A DNA stretch of 64,000 nt from Sporosarcina trichiuri (GTDB taxonomy: Bacteria; Bacillota; Bacilli; Bacillales_A; Planococcaceae), in contig NZ_CP129119.1 of assembly GCF_030406775.1 (NCBI RefSeq), positions 2,228,501 to 2,292,500 of the forward strand, given 5' to 3'. Below the pieces are notes generated by a model. That model was not told the origin of the DNA. It searched no databases and worked only from the letters and a program-made list of their open reading frames with translations. Below are positions 1 through 8,887 of this stretch, one piece after another (positions within the stretch are counted from its first letter, which is position 1; each line of letters starts with the position of its first letter). The position numbers and the translations under genes were made by a program.

Positions 1-57
1 TGCCGGCCCGGCAGCCGTTTTGCCTGCATGGGATGCCGGTGGGCGCACGATGGACGG

Positions 58-204
58 AATGGATCGCTTTGCTGGCCTAATCGAGCGGTTCGCGAACACA
101 ATCGATCACTTTGTCAGTGAAATGGATCGGTTTCCAGGCTGAATCGATCGCTTCGCCAGCACAATGGATCGGTCCCCCGCCCGAATGGATCGCTTTGCTG
201 GTAA
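58..204. repeat. 21-bp degenerate tandem array, 7 units, upstream of liaF
   Basis: Seven contiguous 21-bp units start at 58, 79, 100, 121, 142, 163 and 184. Each begins AATSGAKCG or AATCGATCA and continues with a C/G-TTT-like core. Unit three (AATCGATCACTTT) resembles the GATCACTTT half-unit of the 20-bp family found elsewhere in the window. Read in one forward frame the units give a heptad of the form (M/I)-D-R-F-x-x-x, but a TGA at 139-141 breaks that frame. Positions 1-57 show no gene. Confidence 0.85.
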
Positions 205-256
205 ATCTACACACCGCAGCTATATCAATGACTTCGAGAAAGGAGGAAGACAACGC

Positions 257-958
257 ATGAAACGGACAAAGACGGAGCGCTTCACACTGTGGATCGTCGC
301 TTTTTTCCTGCTGGTTTTCGTGGAAGCCGGCCTGTTTGGCAACGGCAATGTCATCTTCTTCTTTCTCGGTGCCATTGTGCTGTACTACGGGACACACCAG
401 CGCTCCAAATGGATGGTATTTACGGCCGGCGTCTTCATCATCATCGCGCTTCTGTCCCTCTGGAGCCTCCGACTGCTCATTTTCGGCATTCTGCTCTATC
501 TCGTGATACGGCTCTGGAAAGGGACGCCTGCGGAGGAAATCATGCGCCCGCTGAAGGAGATGGAACGGCAGACGCCGAACGGCATCTGGAAAGACCGGCT
601 GTTCTCCCAGCAGTCGACTCCATTCACTTCGTACGAATGGCAGGACGTCCATGTGCAGGGCCTGATCGGCGACTTCCATATCGATGTGACGGACACCGTG
701 CTGCCAAAAGAAACATCGCTCATCTCCATCCGACAGGGACTCGGCCGCGTGAAGGTCGAGCTGCCGTACGATCTGCCAGTCCGTGTTCACTGTTCCATCC
801 TGTTCGGGGAGTGCCGGCTGTTCGACCTGGAGCCGAAACGGCTGCTGAACGAATCGATCCATATGAAAGACGGCTATGATCGGAATATAGGAGCGGAAGC
901 GGAACTCATCATCTCCATCTCCGTCCGGTTTGGTGATATCGAGGTGATCCGGAAATGA
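257..958 (+). CDS. liaF: LiaF-type membrane inhibitor of the LiaSR two-component system
   Basis: The 233-residue protein has three to four hydrophobic helices in its first 90 residues and a soluble C-terminal domain (about 120-233) typical of LiaF/YvqF. In Bacillus and relatives LiaF sits in the cytoplasmic membrane and holds the kinase LiaS inactive until cell-wall stress (bacitracin, lipid II binders). The start is set by the strong site AAAGGAGGAAGA seven bases before ATG 257. A longer in-frame start at 164 would only translate the 21-bp repeat array. The gene overlaps liaS by ATGA and the order liaF-liaS-liaR is canonical, which supports the call more than sequence alone. No liaIH is visible in the window. 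Confidence 0.88.
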   Translation: MKRTKTERFTLWIVAFFLLVFVEAGLFGNGNVIFFFLGAIVLYYGTHQRSKWMVFTAGVFIIIALLSLWSLRLLIFGILLYLVIRLWKGTPAEEIMRPLKEMERQTPNGIWKDRLFSQQSTPFTSYEWQDVHVQGLIGDFHIDVTDTVLPKETSLISIRQGLGRVKVELPYDLPVRVHCSILFGECRLFDLEPKRLLNESIHMKDGYDRNIGAEAELIISISVRFGDIEVIRK

Positions 959-1998
959 GTGGATTTTTCTGGCGGGCGATCCTCCTGTCGTTCCTGTTCC
1001 TCGCCGCTACGGCAGCCGGCGTCTATGGTCTGGTTGAATACGCCCCGGTCCTCGAATGGCAGCAGCTGTTCGAGGATGAATTGCTTGAAGTGCCGCTTGG
1101 TGTCTGGCTCGCAGCCGTGCCAATTGCACTTGGCTGGTCGTTCTCCGGCTGGATTTACGGCATTGCACGCAACCGTGAAAAAGCAGTGGAGCGGAGTCTC
1201 GGGCAGCTGGCGGAGGAAAATCCCCAGCCGTCCACGAAAGGGCTGTCCCGTAAACTGAAGCGGTCGGTCGACGAAATATCGGAAGTGCTCGATACGCAGA
1301 AACGCAGCCTGCAGAGGATCACCGACCAGCGCGCGGAGGATCAGGATAAAATCATCCAGGAGCGGCTGATCGAAGAACGGCAGCGGCTTGCTCGCGAACT
1401 TCACGATTCCGTCTCCCAGCAGCTGTTCGCCGCGTCCATGCTTCTGTCCTCTTTGACCGAGCAGCCGACAGCGGACGCCGCTCGGAAACCACTGTTGCAA
1501 GTCGAACGGATGGTGCAGCAGGCGCAGCTCGAAATGAGAGCGCTCTTGCTGCACTTACGGCCGGCCGTCCTCAACAGCAAGACGCTGAAGGAAGGACTGG
1601 AAGAGCTGCTGGTGGAACTGCAGCAGAAAGTGACATTCACGATCCGGTACCGGCTTGAAGATGTGCCGTTGTCAAAAGGCGCGGAAGACCACTTGTTCCG
1701 CATCGCCCAGGAGACCTTGTCGAACACGCTGCGCCATGCCCAGGCGACGGAAGTCGATGTGCTGTTCATAAGCCGGGATGAGCTGGCCATCTTCCGCGTG
1801 CAGGATAACGGCGTCGGCTTCAGTGAGATGCCGGATCGCGGAGGCGCCTACGGCCTGCAGAACGTGAAAGAGCGCGCCGTCGAAATCGGCGGCGTCTGTA
1901 AGATCGTTTCCGTCCCTTCCCAAGGGACCATCGTGGAAGTGAAATTGCCGATTCGTAAAGGAGAGGATACCCATGATCCGTATACTGCTCGCGGATGA
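955..1998 (+). CDS. liaS: LiaS sensor histidine kinase (NarL-type partner)
   Basis: This 347-residue kinase has two transmembrane helices (about 5-28 and 48-70) enclosing a very short extracytoplasmic loop, as in intramembrane-sensing kinases. A coiled linker (about 75-145) follows. The HisKA_3 phosphoacceptor is His150 in [10 protein letters not shown], and the ATPase domain ends with DNGVGF. It should autophosphorylate on envelope stress and pass phosphate to LiaR, under LiaF restraint. Its start overlaps the liaF stop (ATGA) and its end overlaps liaR by 26 bases, so all three are translationally coupled. Confidence 0.93.
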   Translation: MSGFFWRAILLSFLFLAATAAGVYGLVEYAPVLEWQQLFEDELLEVPLGVWLAAVPIALGWSFSGWIYGIARNREKAVERSLGQLAEENPQPSTKGLSRKLKRSVDEISEVLDTQKRSLQRITDQRAEDQDKIIQERLIEERQRLARELHDSVSQQLFAASMLLSSLTEQPTADAARKPLLQVERMVQQAQLEMRALLLHLRPAVLNSKTLKEGLEELLVELQQKVTFTIRYRLEDVPLSKGAEDHLFRIAQETLSNTLRHAQATEVDVLFISRDELAIFRVQDNGVGFSEMPDRGGAYGLQNVKERAVEIGGVCKIVSVPSQGTIVEVKLPIRKGEDTHDPYTARG

Positions 1999-2608
1999 TC
2001 ATGAAATGGTGCGCATTGGCGTGTCCGCCTATTTGAGCATGCAGGACGATATGGAAGTGGTTGCCGAAGCGTCGGACGGCGGGGAAGCCGTGGAGAAAGC
2101 ACTCGCCCTCCGTCCCGACGTCATCCTGATGGATATGGTGATGCCGGTCATGACCGGCGCGGAGGCGACGGGCGAAATCATCCGGCAGTGGCCGGAAGCC
2201 CGCATCATCATAGTCACCAGCTTCCTCGACGACGATAAGGTGTATCCGGCTCTCGAAGCCGGCGCTTCCAGTTACATTCTGAAGACCTCCAATGCGTCAC
2301 GGATTGCACAGGCGATCCGCGATACAGCACAGGGGCAGAGCGTGCTGGAACCGGAAGTGACGAGCAAGATGATGGAGAAGATGCGAAGCGGAGCGCCGGA
2401 TCAGCCGCTCCATGAAAGCCTGACAGAACGGGAACTTGAAACGCTTCTGCTTCTGGCGAAAGGCAGGTCCAACCAGGAGATTGCGGACGAACTGTTCATC
2501 TCCCTGAAGACGGTGAAGACACATGTCAGCAATGTCCTGTCGAAGCTTGACGTCCAGGACCGCACCCAGGCGGTCATCTACGCCTTTCAGCACCATCTCG
2601 CCAATTGA
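1973..2608 (+). CDS. liaR: LiaR response regulator, NarL/FixJ family
   Basis: This 211-residue regulator has a receiver domain (1-120) with acidic DD at 8-9, phosphoacceptor Asp54 in ILMDMVMP and Lys in the LKTSN loop. A LuxR-type helix-turn-helix (about 145-205, LTEREL...NQEIADEL...VKTHVSNVL) follows. It is the output of the LiaFSR cell-envelope stress system and ends the operon at a strong terminator. The coding start lies inside liaS after GTAAAGGAGAGG. The family assignment is firm. The orthology to LiaR rests on operon order. Confidence 0.93.
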   Translation: MIRILLADDHEMVRIGVSAYLSMQDDMEVVAEASDGGEAVEKALALRPDVILMDMVMPVMTGAEATGEIIRQWPEARIIIVTSFLDDDKVYPALEAGASSYILKTSNASRIAQAIRDTAQGQSVLEPEVTSKMMEKMRSGAPDQPLHESLTERELETLLLLAKGRSNQEIADELFISLKTVKTHVSNVLSKLDVQDRTQAVIYAFQHHLAN

Positions 2609-2620
2609 GATTTACAAACG

Positions 2621-2659
2621 AAAAACCGCATGACACCGATCCGGGTGCCATGCGGTTTA
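2621..2659. terminator. Bidirectional rho-independent terminator between liaR and the MscS-like gene
   Basis: Stem AAACCGCATG (from 2623) pairs with CATGCGGTTT (to 2658), with further CACC/GGTG pairing inside. T/A runs on both sides suit the two convergent genes. Confidence 0.85.
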
Positions 2660-2688
2660 TTCGGTTTACCTGAAACCTGACGGCCGTC

Positions 2689-4587
2689 TCAGCGATCGTC
2701 TCTCGGTTTCTGGTTATTCCACTGATCGTGCGCTTCTTTGTTGAACCGGCTGCGGCGGTCATGTTCGCCGTACGGGTACTCCTCCCCCGGTTCCACTTCG
2801 TTATATCCCGGGTCCGCAGCATCGTCCGTAAACGGCACCGGGTCAGTTCCGCCGAAGTTATCGGATACCGGCGGCTGTACGTCCGAGTACGCCGGACCTT
2901 TCAGGCTGTCTGCCGGATCTTCCGGTACGTCATCTGAAGACGGCATCGGCGGTGCCTGGTCAGCCGCTTGTTTCATATCCTGTTTCTTCTGATGCATTTC
3001 AGATCGAGTTTCACGCATGCCCGATTTCGCTTGGGCTTTCGCCTGTTCGGCATCCTTTTTCATCTCTTCCTTCTTCTGTTCCCAATCTTCCTTCGAGACA
3101 TCTGCATCCTGCAGGCTCGATTCCATTTTGGATAGGTAGCGGGAGGCATGATCGCGACCACCGAGACCGAATGCCAGGCCGAACGCGAGAGCCACACCAC
3201 CGAGGATGAGAATGAATGCCGCATTGATGATCGCGGGTGCAATTCCGAGCTGGCTGAGTGCCATGAAGAACGCAAAGGCCAGGATTGCATACTTCGCGAC
3301 GAAGCGCAGGATATGCGGACTGCCCGATTTCGTTTTCATGACACTGCCGATGAACTGCTCAGCCAGGTTCGCCAGCCAGAAACCGACAGCAAGGATGAGC
3401 ACCGCAGCCAGCACCATCGGCAAGTATGCAAAGATGGCTGTCGCAAGCGTCACCATGAAGGCAAGCTGGACAATCTGCAGCGCTTCCACGACGAACAGAA
3501 GGATGATCACGATCTGCACAATCGTTGCAATCACGGAAGATACGGTGAAGGCGGACGGCGAATGGCTGCCGGACTTCACGCCGAGCTTACCGGACAGGGA
3601 ATCCACACCGAGGTTCGCAAGCAGCTGGGCGACAACCTTCTTCACCCACTTCGCGACATAGACACCGACGATCACAAGAACAACCGCAATGATGATGCGC
3701 GGCAGCATGACCATGATGTCATTGAGCATCGCAATGGCCGGCTGTGAAATCCCCTCAAGATCCAGCACTTCAAGACCGGAGATCGTCACCGGAATCATGA
3801 TCAGGACGAAAGCGATCGTGCCGATCACTTTGGAAACGCTCGTTCCCTGGACGGCAGATGACAGATGCAGCTTGTCCGCAATCTTGTCAGTGCCGACAGA
3901 CTCCAGCAGTTTTGTCACGATCGTACGGACAATCTTCGCCACAACATAGCCGACCGCAAAGATGAGTGCAGCCCCGACCAACTTCGGAATGAACGCGACG
4001 AACCCGGTCAGCAGGTGTTCGAACGGTCCGCTTACGCCGCTGAGGCCGAGCGCACTGAGCACCGCGGGGATGAACAGCAGCAGGATGCCGTAGAATGCGA
4101 TGTTCGCAGCCGTGCTGACCCACTGCTCCTTATCGACCGTTTCCGGTGAGCCGCCTGTTTTCGAAACGGCTTTGTGGACGTCCACTTTGTGCCCGGCCCT
4201 CATGACGAGTTTCTTCACGACCGTTGCGAGGACATACGCGAACAGCAGGATGAGAGCCGCCTTTAAGATACCGAGCACAGCACCGCTGAAGCCTGCGAAG
4301 ACATTTAGGAACGGCGCCGCAATCGGGTTAAGGTTCATCATGTTGAAGAAGATGAGAACCGTCAGCAGCAGGACGATGAAGAATACGATCTTACCGGCAA
4401 TCCTGTCAGCGCCCCATTTTTTGTCACGCATATTGAGCCTTTCGTCCACACGTGCCTTTTTCATTGCCTTGGTGACGATGTTTTCGAGTACTTTCGCAAT
4501 AATGAATCCGATAATTAATACAATGATGCCGAGTATCAGATCTGGAAGCCAGCTGAAGATATTTGCATAATAGGGATCACTGAACAT
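2689..4587 (-). CDS. Mechanosensitive ion channel-like protein with multiple conserved TM-helix repeats
   Basis: This 632-residue integral membrane protein is built from repeated blocks of the pattern LPxLIxAxxIxxVGxxVAxxVxxxVxxLL, seen near residues 15-45, 190-225, 285-320 and 385-415. That is the TM_helix repeat (PF05552 type) found in MscS-related channels. After about residue 500 the sequence turns hydrophilic and charged, with a Lys/Glu/Gln-rich probable coiled coil and then a Pro/Asp-rich acidic tail. It probably gates in the membrane in response to tension. No canonical MscS pore domain is evident, so true channel function is inferred. The start at 4587 follows GGAGGATACGA. The 20-bp repeat array lies upstream of it. 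Confidence 0.8.
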   Translation of the reverse strand: MFSDPYYANIFSWLPDLILGIIVLIIGFIIAKVLENIVTKAMKKARVDERLNMRDKKWGADRIAGKIVFFIVLLLTVLIFFNMMNLNPIAAPFLNVFAGFSGAVLGILKAALILLFAYVLATVVKKLVMRAGHKVDVHKAVSKTGGSPETVDKEQWVSTAANIAFYGILLLFIPAVLSALGLSGVSGPFEHLLTGFVAFIPKLVGAALIFAVGYVVAKIVRTIVTKLLESVGTDKIADKLHLSSAVQGTSVSKVIGTIAFVLIMIPVTISGLEVLDLEGISQPAIAMLNDIMVMLPRIIIAVVLVIVGVYVAKWVKKVVAQLLANLGVDSLSGKLGVKSGSHSPSAFTVSSVIATIVQIVIILLFVVEALQIVQLAFMVTLATAIFAYLPMVLAAVLILAVGFWLANLAEQFIGSVMKTKSGSPHILRFVAKYAILAFAFFMALSQLGIAPAIINAAFILILGGVALAFGLAFGLGGRDHASRYLSKMESSLQDADVSKEDWEQKKEEMKKDAEQAKAQAKSGMRETRSEMHQKKQDMKQAADQAPPMPSSDDVPEDPADSLKGPAYSDVQPPVSDNFGGTDPVPFTDDAADPGYNEVEPGEEYPYGEHDRRSRFNKEAHDQWNNQKPRDDR

Positions 4588-4717
4588 TCGTATCCTCCAT
4601 TCTATATAGTAGATTGCTATGTTTATACCTGTTAACTTGCTTGGATAAACCTTTGCAGGCAGGCCGCGGAACAGCTTGGCGCCGGCCGGTATTGCTGCAT
4701 GATGGTCCCGCTGCCGG

Positions 4718-4757
4718 TTTATGAGCGGTTCTCAGGGTTTATGATTATTTTGCTTTC
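4718..4757. repeat. Two orphan 20-bp repeat units
   Basis: TTTATGAGCGG at 4718 and TTTATGATTATTTT at 4738 are exactly 20 bp apart and match the family of the array at 4905-5060. Confidence 0.7.
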
Positions 4758-4792
4758 AACGGCGTCCCCCCACCCTGACGGCTTCACTGAAA

Positions 4793-4905
4793 AGCGGAGC
4801 CGCAGGCGGAGTTGACAAGCCAGTCTTTGATTTGCTTGTTTGCTGCGCGGCTCGGAGGCGTCCGGAAGTCGTGAACCGGCCGCGGGCAGAGGGGCGTTTG
4901 TGAAG
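4793..4905. repeat. Upstream module of repeat element A, shared in part with 44171-44288
   Basis: Ordered short matches to the region before array C are AGCGGAGCCG, CAAGCCAG, TTTGATTTG, CCGCGGGCA and then the leader TGTGAAGTTATGAGCG. The matches are short and spaced with indels, so this is a diverged or partly selected copy. No ORF is credible in this gap. Confidence 0.5.
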
Positions 4906-5060
4906 TTATGAGCGCTTTAAGGTGGTTTATGAGCGGAAATCCGGTTTTATGATCACTTTGGCCGGTTTATGAGCGGAAACTGCGATTTATGATCACTTTC
5001 ATCGGTTTATGAGCAGAATCACAGGTTTATGAGCACTTTTACCGTTTTATGAGCATTCCT
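4905..5060. repeat. 20-bp tandem array A (8 units)
   Basis: The A of TTTATG falls at 4908, 4929, 4949, 4969, 4989, 5009, 5029 and 5049, so the first step is 21 bp and the rest are 20 bp. Units mostly alternate GAGCGGAAA and GATCACTTT types. The leader contains TGAAGTT (4901-4907), and its inverse AACTTCA lies beyond the last unit at 5073-5079. Confidence 0.92.
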
Positions 5061-5110
5061 GCACGTTTCCACAACTTCAAGAGCGGCCGGATGCCGATCC
5101 ATCCGTAACA

Positions 5111-5150
5111 CGAAGAAAACCAGCTGCCTGCAGGCAGCTGGTTTTCTTCG
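5111..5150. terminator. Perfect 40-bp palindrome, probable terminator
   Basis: The two 20-base arms meet at CTGCCTG/CAGGCAG with no unpaired loop, and outer arms end CGAAG/CTTCG. It lies just 3' of the small minus-strand gene at 5170-5397 and most simply ends it. The T-tract is broken (TTTTCTTCG). Confidence 0.7.
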
Positions 5151-5169
5151 TTGTCGTATGGGTGACGCT

Positions 5170-5397
5170 TCACTTGCCGTTTTTCCCCTTGTCTGCCGGA
5201 GTCACCTTGGTCTGGCCATCGGCAGTTGGGTCTTCCGCGCCGGCGGTGTCGCCGGGTTCGTGCACGACATGCGTATAGTTGGAATCCGCCGGGTCCGACA
5301 ATGGCAGCTCCTCGGTGGGACCGGCCGGTTTGCCTTTTTTCGGCACTTTCGGTTCCAGGTCACGCTTGTTGGGATATTTGTTGTCATGGATGGTCAT
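5170..5397 (-). CDS. Small hydrophilic protein of unknown function (75 aa)
   Basis: The product is highly charged and rich in Pro, Lys, Asp and Gly, with no membrane segment or recognised domain. It starts MTIHDNKYPN and ends in Lys/Gly-rich residues, so it is probably disordered. The start is chosen at 5397 because GGAGGGGG stands eight bases before ATG on the minus strand. An upstream in-frame ATG lacks such a site. It lies between the two-component operon and the 20-bp repeat array. I do not recognise a family. Confidence 0.6.
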   Translation of the reverse strand: MTIHDNKYPNKRDLEPKVPKKGKPAGPTEELPLSDPADSNYTHVVHEPGDTAGAEDPTADGQTKVTPADKGKNGK

Positions 5398-5490
5398 TGT
5401 GTTCGCCCCCTCCATAGCCTGTCTGTCCAGACGGCTATCCATTGTCCCCTTAGAATTCCCGGCTTCCGGACAATTTAAACTCTGCCGTGT

Positions 5491-7713
5491 TCATAATGCT
5501 GCGGGCACACGGACCGTCACCTTGAACAGATCCCCGTCCACCTGGATATCCATCGACCCGCCATGCATGTCGACGATCGACTGGGCGATCGCCAAGCCGA
5601 GTCCGGAGCCTTCCGTATGACGTGACGCATCCCCCCGCTTGAAGCGTTCGTACAGTTCATCGACGTTTTCCTCGAGTTCATAGGCCGTGATGTTCTTGAT
5701 GGTGAATTCGGCGGTTCCTCCAATTTCCCGGAGTGTCACGTAGACCCGTGTCCCCGGCAGTGAATATTTCAGCGCATTGCCGATCAGGTTGTCGAGCATG
5801 CGCCACCAACGCTGTCCATCGACGATAGCGGGCACAGGCTCCTCGGGCACGGCTACCCGGAAGTCGAGCGGAATTTTCGCCATCCGTTCCGAATGCTCCC
5901 CGACCGCCTGGCGGACGAGCTGTGACAGGTCGACGCGCTGTTTGTACAGTTCCATTGTACCGCTCGACATCTTCGACACTTCGAACAGATCCTCGATCAG
6001 CGTTTTCAGGCGCTGCGATTTGCGGTCCAGCACATCGACGTACTCCGCCCGTTCCGTCTCGGACAGTCCTGGGTTCTTCAGCAGGTCGGTGTAGGTGATG
6101 ATGGACGTCAGCGGTGTCCGCAGATCATGGCTCACATTGGTGATGAGCTCCGTCTTCATGCGTTCGCTTTTCGCCTGGCTGCTGACGGACCGCTCCACCC
6201 CTTCACGGAGATTGTTGAGATTGGCGGCATGGACAGCGAATGGAGAACGCCCGATGACCGGGATGTCGCGGTTCAGCCGGCCCGCCGCCATTTCATCCGT
6301 CGCTGTGAGAATCTTGCCGAGATACCCCATCCGGCGCATGTAGAAGAATAATACAGGCAGCCCGAGGAACAGTACGCAGAATGCATAGATGACGAACAAG
6401 ACAGGTTCCATTGCCCCCACCACGAACCCGACGCCTGCAAGGAAGAATCCGAACAGCAGCAGCAGGGTCTGGATGGCAATGGAGCGGTTCTGGAAGACTG
6501 CTCTGCTGTATTCCAGGAATTTCATCATATAACTGTCCCGCATTTCAGATGCGAATCGTCCCGGCTGGCGATACTGCACGATGGCATTCCCCACTTGGAA
6601 CGTCAAACCGGCAATTATCACAGCATTCAAGAGGAAGTAGATTGCCCCTCTGACCGGGTTGAACGAATACTCCCCAAATGCCATCATATTCAGCCTGCCT
6701 GAAATGCCGTTCGCCATGCTAAGGACATTCACAAGCAAAAACAGGAAGACGGCAGCTTTCACATCGATTTTAAGTGCATTATATCGATCCGTAAACGGAA
6801 GGTCGACAAACCAAGTCCATTTGAACTTCCAGATGGTGAGCAAACTGACGAGTGCCGCGATTCCGGCAACCCCTGACAGCAGCAGCATGATCTTCAGCGA
6901 GTTGTACTCCTTCACTTCCTCGTAGAGAACTCCGCCCTTGTCAAATGCTGAAGCCGGCACGTGTACAGTCCCCTTATAGAGAGTATGCGAAGGGAAAATC
7001 GCATCGATATCCCGTGCGGATAAGGAAATCCCTTCCCCATTATACAGCTCGCCCTGGATCGTCCCTTCATACATCCTGTCGATTCCATCGAGGTCCTGGC
7101 CGTCGATCTTCAGATATCCCGTGTTCTCATTGAACTCCTTTTCGTACGGGGCTGTTCCGGCTGTATCCCCGCGTCTGACGGATTCACCGCCTGCAACAGG
7201 CGTCAGTTCATAGGCAGCAGGGATGGCCAGACTGCCGCTTTCCGTTTTCGCATCCTGCAGAATCTGGGAGAGGATGTACTTTTTCTTTTGAAGAATCTTC
7301 TCCTCGACATAGGCATCATCCTCGAAGTTTTTTCGGATATCGGCTATTTTTCCATCCCGCTCTTCCACCAGTGCCTTTTTCACTTCAGGCTGGTTCTCCG
7401 CTTCCCGGATCTGGTCCCTGTACTGCATGTCGATATTTTCGACCTGCGATGCCAGACTGCCGTAATACGTCCGGTACGCTTCAATTTCTTCCTGGGAGGC
7501 CGTCAGTTTCTTCTCAGCCTCCCCGAGTTCCACCGGATTCAGCACATTGCGGCCCAGTTCCCTGTAGAAATCATCCATATGGCTCTGGAATTGGCCGGAC
7601 TGCGTATAATCCTTGAACAGGATGGAAAAACCGTGGCTCGTGAATGTAACAAGTCCGCCGATCGCAATCGCCGCCAGCATCGACCAGATGAGCATCGGTG
7701 TGAATCGCTTCAT
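5491..7713 (-). CDS. Large membrane sensor histidine kinase
   Basis: This 740-residue kinase has one N-terminal helix (about 10-30) and a long, partly coiled extracytoplasmic domain (about 35-270). A bundle of further helices follows (about 273-295, 320-340, 355-380, 412-435 and 438-458), then a HAMP-like linker. HisKA has His529 in NVSHDLRTPL, and the HATPase domain has N-box DNLIGNALKYS and G-box GSGLGLA. It is the partner of the OmpR-type regulator encoded upstream. The multi-helix middle region is unusual for a simple sensor. The start codon overlaps the stop of the 60-residue gene before it (TAATG), implying translational coupling. The signal is not predictable. Confidence 0.9.
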   Translation of the reverse strand: MKRFTPMLIWSMLAAIAIGGLVTFTSHGFSILFKDYTQSGQFQSHMDDFYRELGRNVLNPVELGEAEKKLTASQEEIEAYRTYYGSLASQVENIDMQYRDQIREAENQPEVKKALVEERDGKIADIRKNFEDDAYVEEKILQKKKYILSQILQDAKTESGSLAIPAAYELTPVAGGESVRRGDTAGTAPYEKEFNENTGYLKIDGQDLDGIDRMYEGTIQGELYNGEGISLSARDIDAIFPSHTLYKGTVHVPASAFDKGGVLYEEVKEYNSLKIMLLLSGVAGIAALVSLLTIWKFKWTWFVDLPFTDRYNALKIDVKAAVFLFLLVNVLSMANGISGRLNMMAFGEYSFNPVRGAIYFLLNAVIIAGLTFQVGNAIVQYRQPGRFASEMRDSYMMKFLEYSRAVFQNRSIAIQTLLLLFGFFLAGVGFVVGAMEPVLFVIYAFCVLFLGLPVLFFYMRRMGYLGKILTATDEMAAGRLNRDIPVIGRSPFAVHAANLNNLREGVERSVSSQAKSERMKTELITNVSHDLRTPLTSIITYTDLLKNPGLSETERAEYVDVLDRKSQRLKTLIEDLFEVSKMSSGTMELYKQRVDLSQLVRQAVGEHSERMAKIPLDFRVAVPEEPVPAIVDGQRWWRMLDNLIGNALKYSLPGTRVYVTLREIGGTAEFTIKNITAYELEENVDELYERFKRGDASRHTEGSGLGLAIAQSIVDMHGGSMDIQVDGDLFKVTVRVPAAL

Positions 7714-7895
7714 TAAATCGTCTCTCCTTTGATGATCCGGATGAAATACGCCACCGTGCGGCTGGTGCGGTCGATTCCGCTGCCGGCAAGGTCGGTGATG
7801 TGCGGGAAGCAGTACGCCAGGCTTGCTGCCGCAATAACGATGGACGCCAATGACCAGTACAGCGCACTGTTATTTTTCGATTTTGTACCCAACAC
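7713..7895 (-). CDS. Small single-pass membrane protein between regulator and kinase genes
   Basis: This 60-residue ORF begins with GTG inside the last codons of the response-regulator gene and ends with a TAA that overlaps the kinase ATG. It encodes one hydrophobic helix (about 14-32, YWSLASIVIAAASLAYC) and a basic C-terminus. Its ORF exactly fills the gap between two coupled genes, and the kinase ribosome binding site (GGAGAG) lies in its last codons. It could be a small membrane accessory of the kinase or a translational coupler. No family is recognised. Confidence 0.65.
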   Translation of the reverse strand: MLGTKSKNNSALYWSLASIVIAAASLAYCFPHITDLAGSGIDRTSRTVAYFIRIIKGETI

Positions 7896-8559
7896 CCCAC
7901 ACCACCTTTACATATCTTGGATTTTTCGGATCAGCTTCGATCTTTTCCCGGATCTTCCGGATATGGACCGCTACGATATTTTCCGCATTGTACGCTTCTT
8001 CGTTCCACACCCGTTCGTAGATCTCGTTGATTGAGAACACGCGTCCCGGATGCTTCATGAGCAGCTCCGTGATTTTGAATTCGATCGGTGTCAGACGGAC
8101 AGGCGTTCCGTCGAGCGTCAGTGTCTTCGCCTCTTCATCCAGTTCAAGCCCCCCGACGGACAGGGTGGAACTTCCATCGTACGTACCGAGCTGGACATAG
8201 CGCCGGAGCTGTGATTTAACCCGCGCCATCAGTTCCATCGGTTGGAACGGCTTCGCGACATAATCATCCGCACCGACGGACAGTCCGTGTATTTTGTCCG
8301 ATTCCTCCACTTTTGCGCTGAGCATGATGATCGGAATATTCTGCGCTTCCCGGATTTTGAAAGTGGCGGTGATGCCGTCCATAGTAGGCATCATGATGTC
8401 CAGGATGAGCAGATGCACCTCTTCCGTTTCCAGCAGCTCCAATGCTTCCCGTCCGTCTGATGCTTTCAGCACACGATATCCTTCGTTTTTCAGATAAATT
8501 TCGATTCCGTCGCGGATTTCCTTGTCATCATCCGCCACTACTACTGTCATGGCCGCCAT
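7870..8559 (-). CDS. OmpR/PhoB-family response regulator
   Basis: The 229-residue protein has a receiver domain with acidic ADDD near residue 10, Asp54 in ILDIMMP, and Lys in VAKPFQP. A winged helix (about 130-228) ends VVWGVGYKIEK. It should be phosphorylated by the large kinase encoded in the same operon. The start at 8559 is placed after GAGGTGCGGCAG. The longer in-frame ATG upstream is poorly spaced. Target genes are not evident. Confidence 0.92.
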   Translation of the reverse strand: MAAMTVVVADDDKEIRDGIEIYLKNEGYRVLKASDGREALELLETEEVHLLILDIMMPTMDGITATFKIREAQNIPIIMLSAKVEESDKIHGLSVGADDYVAKPFQPMELMARVKSQLRRYVQLGTYDGSSTLSVGGLELDEEAKTLTLDGTPVRLTPIEFKITELLMKHPGRVFSINEIYERVWNEEAYNAENIVAVHIRKIREKIEADPKNPRYVKVVWGVGYKIEK

Positions 8560-8704
8560 CTGCCGCACCTCTTTCCCACTCGTTATATTCATTGTAACAG
8601 GGACTTCTTAACAATTGAGAAGGGAAATAATGAAGAAATTCTTAAGAACGGGAGGCGGATGGATTGGCGGAAACCGCACATACTTTTTTGAGGAGGTGAG
8701 CGAC

Positions 8705-8881
8705 GTGGAAAAAGAGGAAAAGCGAAAGCACAAAGCGAAGCAGCTGGGCCGTGAGGAATTCGGGTTTGGCATGGACTTAAGCCCGGATGACTTCGATGTG
8801 ATCGGACAGAATGATGCTGCGAAAAAGCACAATCGACAAACAGGAAAGTCGCAGGGAAGAGAAAATTCCAAACGCAAATAA
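8705..8881 (+). CDS. Small basic hypothetical protein (58 aa)
   Basis: The short ORF starts with GTG after the strong site GAGGAGGTGAGC. The product begins with a Lys/Glu-rich stretch, then carries GFGMDLSPDDFDVIG, and ends with a Lys/Asn/Gln-rich tail. It is soluble and probably disordered in part. It is transcribed away from the two-component operon and followed at once by a terminator, which supports a real gene. No family is recognised. Confidence 0.55.
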   Translation: MEKEEKRKHKAKQLGREEFGFGMDLSPDDFDVIGQNDAAKKHNRQTGKSQGRENSKRK

Positions 8882-8887
8882 AGTCGC

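Noticed and set aside
164-256. Extended N-terminus of liaF
   Set aside because: It would translate the 21-bp repeats; the strong ribosome site places the start at 257.
4905-5060. Repeat arrays as a CRISPR
   Set aside because: Units are contiguous at 20 bp with conserved sequence throughout; there are no unique spacers and no cas genes.
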